A DNA stretch of 9,261 nt. Source: Clostridiales bacterium UBA4696. GTDB taxonomy: Bacteria; Bacillota; Clostridia; Oscillospirales; Oscillospiraceae. Positions 1 through 4,969 of this stretch are shown piece after piece. The stretch's first letter is position 1, and every line of letters starts with the position of its first letter. The stretch lies in contig DHKK01000135.1 of assembly GCA_002404795.1 (NCBI GenBank), forward strand, positions 1 to 9,261, read 5' to 3'. Below the pieces are notes generated by a model that saw only the letters and a list, made by a program, of their open reading frames with translations, ran no database searches and was not told the origin of the DNA. The position numbers were made by a program, and so were the translations under genes.

Positions 1-2
1 GA

Positions 3-131
3 CATTGCCCTATGAGGGGAAGCTGTCAGCTGCAAGGCTGACTGATGAGGTGGTCAATGTCGTGTAAACGCAACTGCCTCCACCTCATCCGTCACGGCTG
101 CGCCGTGCCACCTTCCCCTCATAGGGGAAGG
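3..131 (-). repeat. Palindrome-rich interspersed repeat, copy 1
   Basis: The element has three nested symmetries. Its right end (111-131) is a palindrome with 9-bp arms CCTTCCCCT/AGGGGAAGG around CAT. Next to it is a hairpin CACGGC-TGC-GCCGTG (93-107). The inner boxes GATGAGGTGG (44-53) and CCACCTCATC (80-89) are perfect inverted repeats. The left arm carries a different hairpin, GTCAGC-TGCAAG-GCTGAC (25-42), and its terminal palindrome (3-23) has decayed, with about three mismatches on its outer side. Its reverse complement matches 9126-9261 closely: about 65 of the first 69 bases agree. Strand is given so that both copies start with the conserved arm. I see no ORF I would believe in it. It is MITE-like or REP/BIME-like in form, and no transposase is present to say which. 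Confidence 0.85.
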
Positions 132-146
132 CATGAGGGCGTAGAA

Positions 147-173
147 ACCCCGTCTCCGGGAGGGAGACGGGGT
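147..173 (-). terminator. Intrinsic terminator of the DUF2500 gene
   Basis: An 11-bp perfect stem (ACCCCGTCTCC at 147-157, GGAGACGGGGT at 163-173) with a 5-nt loop lies 14 bases past the stop codon of the minus-strand gene. Read on the minus strand it is followed by TTTCTAC, which is only a short U-tract. It lies between the gene and repeat copy 1, so the gene does not depend on the repeat for termination. Confidence 0.7.
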
Positions 174-186
174 GGGGTGTTTGGGG

Positions 187-552
187 TTATGCGCGCTCGA
201 AGGTGAGGTAGCGGGTGCCCTGGAAGGTGAGTTTGCCGTGGTCGCCTTCGACGAGGTAGCCGTAGTCCTGGGTGGGGATCGAGAGCTCCATGCGGTCGCC
301 GCTGGCGACCTGGAACGTGGCGTAGTACCAGGTGGAGGAGGAATTCGTGTGTGTGGTGCTGTTATGGTGGTGGGTGACGTCCATGCGTTTGGAGACGATG
401 GTCGCATCGACGGTCAGGCGCGGGGAGTTGTTATTCTTGTGCCAACGGCCGATGCCGCGCACGGCGGTGACGATGAACATGATGAAGATGCCGACGAACA
501 TGACCGTGAAGATCACGGGGAAGACCGAAGTCATAAAGTCAAAGCCGAACAT
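187..552 (-). CDS. DUF2500 family membrane protein
   Basis: This is a 121-residue protein of unknown function. A single membrane segment spans about residues 10-31. After it comes a basic/polar stretch (RGIGRWHKNNNSPR, 32-45), and then a small soluble domain that looks beta-rich, with a histidine triplet (61-63) before a Ser/Thr-rich turn. It ends with the GKLTFQGTRYL block typical of DUF2500. Length and layout match that family, so the call rests on recognising the whole pattern. An upstream in-frame ATG at 609 would add 19 residues. The start at 552 is preferred because a purine-rich GAGAGGG sits just before it, and because the promoter at 581-609 would start transcription downstream of 609. 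The soluble domain probably faces outside, but orientation is not proven. The gene appears monocistronic and is divergent from the MATE gene. Confidence 0.88.
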   Translation of the reverse strand: MFGFDFMTSVFPVIFTVMFVGIFIMFIVTAVRGIGRWHKNNNSPRLTVDATIVSKRMDVTHHHNSTTHTNSSSTWYYATFQVASGDRMELSIPTQDYGYLVEGDHGKLTFQGTRYLTFERA

Positions 553-580
553 AGCGGGCCCTCTCTTTCTGTTTGTATCT

Positions 581-609
581 ACTATATCAGACGCAGGAGC
601 GGCGCGCAA
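581..609 (-). promoter_or_regulatory. Sigma-70-type promoter for the DUF2500 gene
   Basis: On the minus strand TTGCGC (604-609) and TATAGT (581-586) are separated by 17 bases. Transcription would start near 574, giving a leader of roughly 20 bases before the ATG at 552. This supports the shorter start chosen for the gene. Confidence 0.6.
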
Positions 610-650
610 GTTCCCGGCGGAAAAAGAGAAAAACTTGTGGAAAATCCCCT

Positions 651-679
651 TTGCAATTTTTCCCGGCGTGTGGTAAAGT
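651..679 (+). promoter_or_regulatory. Sigma-70-type promoter for the MATE gene
   Basis: TTGCAA (651-656) and TAAAGT (674-679) are separated by 17 bases. The predicted start near 686 gives a leader of about 65 bases that contains the hairpin at 701-726. Confidence 0.55.
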
Positions 680-700
680 ACAGCTGTTGTGTAGCAGCTT

Positions 701-734
701 TGCGTAAGTCCGAACGGACTTGCGCAATTTTTTT
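701..734 (+). terminator. Leader terminator/attenuator hairpin before the MATE gene
   Basis: The stem pairs 701-711 with 716-726 (11 bp with one T-G wobble, loop GAAC), followed by A and seven T residues (728-734). This is the form of an intrinsic terminator, yet it sits between the likely promoter and the ribosome binding site (741-745) of a gene read in the same direction. Some form of transcription attenuation is therefore possible. A small preceding stem (AGCTG at 682-686 with CAGCT at 695-699) lies next to it. I find no start codon with a Shine-Dalgarno for a leader peptide and do not recognise a riboswitch fold. Confidence 0.6.
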
Positions 735-750
735 ATTTCGGGAGGTTTTT

Positions 751-2109
751 ATGGAAGAAAAACAAAACGCCGTGCTGGGCACTGCCCCGCTCGGGAAGCT
801 CATGGTGAAATTCGCCCTGCCATGCACGATCTCGCTGCTGGTGGGGGCGCTGTACAACATCGTCGACCAGATCTTTATCGGCTGGGGCGTGGGATATCTG
901 GGCAACGGCGCGACGAACGTCGTGTTCCCGCTGACGGTGCTGGCGCTGGGTCTGGCCGTGATGATCGGCGACGGCGCGTGCAGCTACGTGTCGATCTGCT
1001 TCGGCAAAAACCGGCAGGAGGATGCAAACCGCGCTGTCGGCAGCGCTGTGACGCTGAGCGTGCTGGTGGGCGTGCTCGTGACGGGATTCTATGCGGTGTT
1101 CCAGACACCGATTTTGCTGCTGTTCGGCGCGACAGAGGCGAATCTCGCCTACGCGAAGGAATATTTCACCTACATCACCATCGGCATTCCGATCTATGTC
1201 TTCGGGCAGGCGATCAACCCGATCATCCGCTCGGACGGCAGCCCGCGGTTTGCCATGTTTTCCATGCTGGCGGGCGCGATCGCCAACTGCATCCTCGACC
1301 CCATCGCCATCTTCGTGCTGCACTGGGGCGTGATGGGCGCGGCTGTGGCAACGGTGGCCGGGCAGGTCATCACGGCCGCGATGGGCGTATGGTACCTCTG
1401 CCATACGAAGGCGCTGCGGCTGAGAAAGGACGATTTTAAGCTCCGCGGGAAGATCCTCGCGGCCTATCTGCCGCTGGGGCTGTGCAGCTTTCTTGCGCAG
1501 ATCTCGCTCGTCATCGCCATGGCGGCGACCAACAACATGCTGGTGCAGTACGGCGCGGGCAGCAAGTACGGCGCGGATATCCCGCTGACGGTCCTCGGCA
1601 TCGTCATGAAGGTGTTTCAGATCATCATTTCCATCACCATCGGCATGTCCGCGGGCTGCATCCCCATCGTGGGCTACAACTATGGCGCGGAGCAGTACGG
1701 CCGCTGCCGCGGGATCCTGTGGCGGCTGATGGGGGCGGAGTTCGCGCTCGGCGTGCTCGCGCTGCTGGTCACGCAGCTGTTCCCGCGGCAGCTCATCGGG
1801 CTGTTCGGCGCGGAATCAGCGCTTTATAATGAGTTCGCCGTGCTGACCTTCCGCGTGTACCTGTGCATGCTGCCGCTGGCGACGGTCAACAAGGCGGCGT
1901 TCATCTTCATGCAGGCGCTGGGGCGGCCGGTGGAGTCGGCGGGGCTGTCGTTTTTCCGGGAGGTCCTGCTGGCGGTGCCGCTCGTGCTGCTGCTGCCGCG
2001 GGCGTTCGGGCTGATGGGCGTGCTGTATTCCATGCCGGCGGCCGATGTCGTCACGTTCTTCGCCTCGGCCTTCGTCCTTGTGCGGACGGACCGGCAGCTG
2101 CGAAAATAG
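751..2109 (+). CDS. MATE family efflux transporter
   Basis: This 452-residue integral membrane protein probably exports drugs or other cationic compounds from the cytoplasm in exchange for Na+ or H+. The length is normal for the MATE family, and hydrophobicity fits about 12 helices in two homologous halves. Landmarks are YNIVDQIFIG from residue 35, NPIIRSDG at 156-163 followed by a Pro-Arg-Phe-Ala-Met block, ILDP at 181-184, and the second-half motif GYNYGA from 308. The pattern resembles the MepA-like branch, but substrate cannot be read from sequence. The open frame extends back to 172. The true start is 751, where GGAGG lies 5 bases upstream and the N-terminal MATE sequence begins; the upstream residues are noncoding leader and the DUF2500 antisense. 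Expression may be limited by the leader hairpin. No regulator gene is adjacent, and no clear terminator separates it from the next operon. Confidence 0.93.
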   Translation: MEEKQNAVLGTAPLGKLMVKFALPCTISLLVGALYNIVDQIFIGWGVGYLGNGATNVVFPLTVLALGLAVMIGDGACSYVSICFGKNRQEDANRAVGSAVTLSVLVGVLVTGFYAVFQTPILLLFGATEANLAYAKEYFTYITIGIPIYVFGQAINPIIRSDGSPRFAMFSMLAGAIANCILDPIAIFVLHWGVMGAAVATVAGQVITAAMGVWYLCHTKALRLRKDDFKLRGKILAAYLPLGLCSFLAQISLVIAMAATNNMLVQYGAGSKYGADIPLTVLGIVMKVFQIIISITIGMSAGCIPIVGYNYGAEQYGRCRGILWRLMGAEFALGVLALLVTQLFPRQLIGLFGAESALYNEFAVLTFRVYLCMLPLATVNKAAFIFMQALGRPVESAGLSFFREVLLAVPLVLLLPRAFGLMGVLYSMPAADVVTFFASAFVLVRTDRQLRK

Positions 2110-2112
2110 GGC

Positions 2113-2140
2113 TTGCTTTTTCCGGCATACGTGTTATACT
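2113..2140 (+). promoter_or_regulatory. Promoter of the AbrB-like/ABC transporter operon
   Basis: TTGCTT (2113-2118) and TATACT (2135-2140) are spaced by 16 bases, giving a start near 2147. The -10 box lies inside the left arm of the inverted repeat at 2133-2168, so a protein bound there would block initiation. Confidence 0.55.
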
Positions 2141-2168
2141 TGGTATAACTTTTCATACCAAGTATAAC
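2133..2168 (+). promoter_or_regulatory. Perfect inverted-repeat operator
   Basis: Two perfect 14-bp arms (GTTATACTTGGTAT at 2133-2146, ATACCAAGTATAAC at 2155-2168) flank an 8-base spacer. The left part is itself nearly self-complementary: GTTATAC and GTATAAC around TTG, 2133-2149. The site covers the -10 box and start point and ends 20 bases before the regulator's start codon. The natural reading is an autoregulatory operator for the AbrB-like protein encoded next, but which protein binds is inferred. As RNA it would also form a hairpin, though no T-run follows. Confidence 0.7.
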
Positions 2169-2188
2169 TTATGGCAGGAGGGATCTTT

Positions 2189-2428
2189 ATGCCGATGCAG
2201 TTTCCGAAGGGGAAATTCGTCAGTCTGGTCAAGGTCGGGGAGAAGGGACAGATCGTCATCCCGAAGGGGGCGCGCGAGCTGTTCAGCATCCAGCCGGGCG
2301 ACCAGCTGCTGCTGATGGCGGACGAAAAGCGCGGGATCGCGCTGGTCAGCATGGACGATCTGAACGTGCCGGACGCGCTGTTCCGGATGGCAAAGGAGGC
2401 GGAAGACGATGCAGATCCTGAAGCTTGA
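2189..2428 (+). CDS. AbrB/MazE/SpoVT-type DNA-binding regulator
   Basis: This 79-residue protein has one swapped-hairpin AbrB-type domain at about residues 12-58. The core is VKVGEKGQIVIPKGARE (14-30), followed by the FSIQPGDQLLL strand region. This is the usual signature of a dimeric beta-barrel DNA binder. The C-terminal tail (about 60-79) is acidic. An in-frame ATG at 2171 would overlap the Shine-Dalgarno; AGGAGG at 2176-2181 sits 7 bases before the ATG at 2189, so the shorter form is chosen. The gene is first in an operon with an ABC ATPase, overlapping it by 20 bases, and lies just behind a perfect operator-like inverted repeat. The likely role is local, self-limiting control of the transporter. 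A MazE-like antitoxin role is less likely because no toxin gene is next to it. Confidence 0.88.
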   Translation: MPMQFPKGKFVSLVKVGEKGQIVIPKGARELFSIQPGDQLLLMADEKRGIALVSMDDLNVPDALFRMAKEAEDDADPEA

Positions 2429-3260
2429 CGGGCTTTGCAAGCAGTATCCGGCCTTTCGGCTGGAAAACGTCTCGTTCTCCATGGAGGCCGGGACGATCAT
2501 GGGCCTGATCGGCCGCAACGGCGCGGGCAAGACGACCACGCTCAAATCCATGCTCCATCTGGTGCATCCGGATGCGGGGACGGTCACGATCTGCGGGCTG
2601 GATATGGACAAGGACGAGCGGGAGATCCGTTCGCGCATCGGCTTCGTCTCCGGCGGCGCGTCGTATTACCAGCGCAGGCGTCTGCGCGAGCTGACGGACG
2701 TCACGAAGCGCTTTTATCCCGGCTGGGACGACGGGCGCTACGCGCGCCTCGTCCGGCAGTTTTCGCTCGACGAGAGCAAGCGCGTCTGCGAGCTGTCGGA
2801 GGGCATGAAGGTCAAGTATCAGCTGGCGGCCGCCATGTCGCACCGGGCGGAGCTGCTGATCCTCGACGAGCCGACATCCGGCCTCGACCCCGTCTCGCGT
2901 GACGAGCTGCTGGACACGTTCCGGACGCTCTGCGAGCAGGAGGGCGTGTCGATCCTCTTCTCCACGCACATCACCTCGGACCTCGACGCCTGCGCGGATA
3001 CGATCACATACATCCAGCATGGCCGCGTCGCGGCCAGCACGGACAAGAAGGCGTGGACTGGGGGGTATCTCCTGCTGCAGGGCAGCGACGCGGCGTGCAC
3101 GCCTGCGCTGCGGGTCGCGTGCATCGGCGCGCGCAGCCACAAGGGTGAGCTCGAAGCGCTCCTCCGCAAAGAGGATGCTGCGCTGGCCGCCGGCTTCGCG
3201 CTCACGCCGGCGAATCTGGAACAGATCATGGTCCATCTGGAACGGGAGGCGGAAGCATGA
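2409..3260 (+). CDS. ABC transporter ATP-binding protein (ABC-2 exporter type)
   Basis: This 283-residue cytoplasmic ATPase powers the membrane partner encoded next. Walker A is GRNGAGKT (35-42), the signature is LSEGM (129-133), Walker B is LLILDE (149-154), the D-loop is SGLD (157-160) and the switch histidine is H187. The usual Q-loop glutamine is not seen: the segment reads IGFVSGGASYY (77-87). The signature also departs from LSGGQ. Both features are familiar in the YtrB-like branch of small Firmicutes exporters. The C-terminal part (about 210-283) is a variable accessory region. AAAGGAGG (2392-2399) lies 9 bases before the ATG, inside the end of the regulator gene. The stop overlaps the permease start as ATGA, which indicates translational coupling. 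Substrate is unknown; antimicrobial peptide or envelope stress export is possible. Confidence 0.93.
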   Translation: MQILKLDGLCKQYPAFRLENVSFSMEAGTIMGLIGRNGAGKTTTLKSMLHLVHPDAGTVTICGLDMDKDEREIRSRIGFVSGGASYYQRRRLRELTDVTKRFYPGWDDGRYARLVRQFSLDESKRVCELSEGMKVKYQLAAAMSHRAELLILDEPTSGLDPVSRDELLDTFRTLCEQEGVSILFSTHITSDLDACADTITYIQHGRVAASTDKKAWTGGYLLLQGSDAACTPALRVACIGARSHKGELEALLRKEDAALAAGFALTPANLEQIMVHLEREAEA

Positions 3261-3904
3261 AGCTGCTGATGAAAAAGGAATGGAAGCTGGTCGTCACGCC
3301 GGTGCCGCTGCTGTTTTTGCTGCTGAGCGCGCTGGTGCTCGTGCCGAGCTATCCGTATTACGTGACGTTTTTCTATAATGCCCTCGGCATCTTCCTCATG
3401 CTGCAGGCCGCGCGGGAGAACCGGGACGTGTATTACATGGCCCTGCTGCCGGTCACGAAGCGGGATGTGGTCCGGGCGCGGTTTTCTACCGTCGTGACGC
3501 TGCAGCTGCTGCAGATCGCGGCCTGTATCCCGTTCATGCTCCTCCGCAGGGGCTACGCGCAGATCAACAATCCCGTCGGCATCGAGGCGAATCTGGCCTT
3601 CCTCGGCTTCGGGTTCGTGCTGATGGGGCTGTTCAACCTGACGTTTCTGCCGATGCACTATAAAAACGGCTACGACCTCGGCAAGCCTTTCGTCGTCTCG
3701 AGTGTTGTGCTGTTTCTGGCCATCGTCCTGCTCGAGACGCTCGACCATGTCGTGCCGTATATGAAGACGGTGTGCGAGAGCTACGCGCCGGCGGACCTTG
3801 TCCGGCAGCTGCCGGTTTTGCTTGGCGGCATGGCGGTGTACGCGCTCGTGACCGATCTGGCCTTCCGCGCGTCGGCTGCAAGATTTGAACAGGTCGACCT
3901 GTAA
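3257..3904 (+). CDS. ABC-2 type transporter permease
   Basis: This 215-residue membrane protein is the likely partner of the preceding ATPase. Six hydrophobic segments are visible at about 15-30, 33-51, 78-97, 112-131, 145-160 and 183-203. Between the second and third lies LLPVTKRDVVRARF (63-76), the cytoplasmic LPV-(S/T)-(R/K)-type coupling motif common in ABC2_membrane_5 permeases. The short N-terminus with MKKEW and the C-terminal FEQVDL ending also fit this family. GGGAGG (3244-3249) precedes the ATG by 7 bases, and the start overlaps the ATPase stop by 4 bases. Only one permease is encoded, so the transporter may be a homodimer of this subunit with two ATPase copies. It is the last gene before a strong terminator. 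Confidence 0.88.
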   Translation: MKLLMKKEWKLVVTPVPLLFLLLSALVLVPSYPYYVTFFYNALGIFLMLQAARENRDVYYMALLPVTKRDVVRARFSTVVTLQLLQIAACIPFMLLRRGYAQINNPVGIEANLAFLGFGFVLMGLFNLTFLPMHYKNGYDLGKPFVVSSVVLFLAIVLLETLDHVVPYMKTVCESYAPADLVRQLPVLLGGMAVYALVTDLAFRASAARFEQVDL

Positions 3905-3937
3905 ACGGGATTTTGCCGTTTGCATCCATAGAAATGT

Positions 3938-3973
3938 GCCCGCCCGGGGAGGCCCCGGGCGGGCGCGATTTTT
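3938..3973 (+). terminator. Strong terminator, probably bidirectional
   Basis: A 12-bp all-G/C stem (GCCCGCCCGGGG at 3938-3949, CCCCGGGCGGGC at 3953-3964) is followed by GCGA and five T residues. It ends the ABC operon. On the other strand it follows the GNAT stop by a few bases and is trailed by ACATTTCT, so it may also stop the convergent transcript, less efficiently. Confidence 0.85.
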
Positions 3974-3977
3974 GGAT

Positions 3978-4379
3978 TCAGTCTTTCATAAACCCGCAGC
4001 AGCCGAGCGACGCAAGGTCGGAAAAGCCGAGCGAGCGATAAAACGCGATGGTCTTCGGCGTGTCGTCGGTGACCAGCTGGATCTGCCGGACGGCGGAGAA
4101 ACGCTCCAGCACGGCTTTGAGCAGCGCCGTGCCGACGCCCTGCCGCTGCCTGTCGGGATACACCAGAAGATCCTGCACGAGAACGACGCTTGCCCCGTCG
4201 CCGACCACCCGGATCAGGCCGAGCAGCGCGTCCTGTTCATACGCCGCCAGGACGAGCAGCGAATGGCGGAAGCCCTGCTCCAGCGCGGATGGGTCCTGCG
4301 TATAGGCGGTCCAGCCGACCTGCGCATAGAGCGGCAGAATCTCGGCTTCGTTGTATGCGGTGTATGCTCGGATCTCCAT
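3978..4379 (-). CDS. GNAT family N-acetyltransferase
   Basis: This 133-residue cytoplasmic enzyme should transfer an acetyl group from acetyl-CoA to an amine; the acceptor is not evident. The acetyl-CoA pyrophosphate-binding motif A is RQRQGVGTALL (77-87), preceded by the strand LVQDLLVYP (67-75). Motif B, TIAFYRSLGF, lies near the C-terminus. The N-terminal part (YTAYNEAEILPLYAQVGW) is the usual helix region. Length is that of a minimal single-domain GNAT. GGGAGG lies 6 bases upstream of the ATG on the minus strand. The gene stands alone, convergent with the ABC operon and divergent from the NifX-like/desulfidase operon, so context does not suggest a substrate. Confidence 0.9.
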   Translation of the reverse strand: MEIRAYTAYNEAEILPLYAQVGWTAYTQDPSALEQGFRHSLLVLAAYEQDALLGLIRVVGDGASVVLVQDLLVYPDRQRQGVGTALLKAVLERFSAVRQIQLVTDDTPKTIAFYRSLGFSDLASLGCCGFMKD

Positions 4380-4416
4380 AGGTTTCCTCCCAAGTCCGGT
4401 ATTTCATTTGTGCTCT

Positions 4417-4445
4417 ATCCTATCATATGAGGCGCAAAGATACAA
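4417..4445 (-). promoter_or_regulatory. Possible promoter of the GNAT gene
   Basis: On the minus strand TTGTAT (4440-4445) and TAGGAT (4417-4422) are 17 bases apart. The -10 box is a weak match, so the call is tentative. Start of transcription would be near 4410. Confidence 0.4.
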
Positions 4446-4470
4446 GCGGGGGGCAGCGTACTTTCCGGGC

Positions 4471-4498
4471 TTTACAAACGCGACAAATATGGTATAAT
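4471..4498 (+). promoter_or_regulatory. Strong sigma-70-type promoter of the NifX-like/cysteine desulfidase operon
   Basis: TTTACA (4471-4476) and a consensus TATAAT (4493-4498) are spaced by 16 bases. Transcription should start near 4505, giving a leader of about 48 bases. Confidence 0.75.
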
Positions 4499-4519
4499 GG
4501 ATGACACAGAATATCGTCA

Positions 4520-4537
4520 CTTTGCACAACTGCAAAG
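4520..4537 (+). promoter_or_regulatory. Leader hairpin next to the ribosome binding site
   Basis: A perfect 7-bp stem (CTTTGCA at 4520-4526, TGCAAAG at 4531-4537) with loop CAAC ends three bases before the GGGAGG ribosome binding site of the NifX-like gene. It lies inside the short leader made from the promoter at 4471-4498. It could be a protein-binding operator or an RNA stabiliser. No T-run follows, so it is not a terminator. Confidence 0.4.
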
Positions 4538-4552
4538 GCGGGAGGGGTCTTT

Positions 4553-4969
4553 ATGCGGCTTGCGGTACCTTACGATCATGGTGAAATTTTTGGCCATTTC
4601 GGGCGGACGGCGCAGTTCAAGCTCTATGATGTGACCGACGGGCGGATCGTCTCGTCGGCGATCGTCGACACGATGGGCAGCGGACACGGGGCGCTGGCCG
4701 GATTTCTGAAGGCCTACGCGGTCGACGCGCTCATCTGCGGCGGCATCGGCGCGGGCGCGCGGCTGGCGCTGGCGGAGGCCGGGATCCGGCTGTATCCGGG
4801 CGCGGCGGGCGGCGCGGACGACGCGGTCCGGGCGCTTCTGGCCGGGGAACTCAGCTACCAGCCGGACTACGTCTGCGGCCACCACAAGGACGGGCCGCCG
4901 CGCGTGTGCGGCAGCCATACCTGCTCGGCGGCCTGCTATCATGAAACATCGGAGGAACGGTCAGAATGA
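4553..4969 (+). CDS. NifX/NifB-C-terminal-like metal cluster-binding protein with Cys/His-rich tail
   Basis: This 138-residue protein has a dinitrogenase iron-molybdenum cofactor biosynthesis-type (NifX-like) domain over about residues 1-105. It shows the hallmark start RLAVPYDHGEIFGHFGR (2-18), a central G-rich loop ICGGIGAGAR (61-70) and the conserved small-residue loop after LYPGA. Such domains carry or sense iron-sulfur-type clusters. No nitrogenase gene is visible, and relatives are widespread in non-fixing anaerobes. The tail (108-130) holds Cys108, His110, His111, Cys119, His122, Cys124, Cys128 and His130, a likely metal site. GGGAGG lies 7 bases before the start. The stop overlaps the desulfidase start as ATGA, so the two are coupled. 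A role in supplying or protecting a cluster for that enzyme is inference. Confidence 0.87.
   Translation: MRLAVPYDHGEIFGHFGRTAQFKLYDVTDGRIVSSAIVDTMGSGHGALAGFLKAYAVDALICGGIGAGARLALAEAGIRLYPGAAGGADDAVRALLAGELSYQPDYVCGHHKDGPPRVCGSHTCSAACYHETSEERSE

Noticed and set aside
1..61. GACATTG at 1-7 and CAATGTC at 55-61 as extra inverted arms of repeat copy 1
   Set aside because: The 7-mers pair perfectly but are absent from copy 2 and cut across the element's own symmetry, so chance is likely.
54..407. A 117-codon minus-strand frame running from the DUF2500 gene through repeat copy 1
   Set aside because: It is Pro/Ser/Thr/Arg-rich, out of frame with the DUF2500 gene and reads through its terminator. 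Its repeat-encoded tail is not a protein family.
172..750. A 193-residue in-frame N-terminal extension of the MATE protein
   Set aside because: The MATE family pattern begins at 751 with a good ribosome binding site. The extension is the antisense of the DUF2500 gene plus its promoter region and the leader hairpin.
2140..2168. A second promoter, TTGGTA with TATAAC 17 bases later, inside the operator
   Set aside because: Transcription would start near 2175, within or just before the Shine-Dalgarno at 2176-2181, leaving no usable leader.
2189..2428. Antitoxin of a MazEF-type system
   Set aside because: The small AbrB-fold protein is followed by an ABC ATPase and permease, not by a toxin, and its operon promoter carries an autoregulatory-type operator.
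4553..4969. Evidence of nitrogen fixation from a NifX-like protein
   Set aside because: The domain is widespread in anaerobes that do not fix nitrogen, and no nitrogenase or cofactor assembly gene is in the window.
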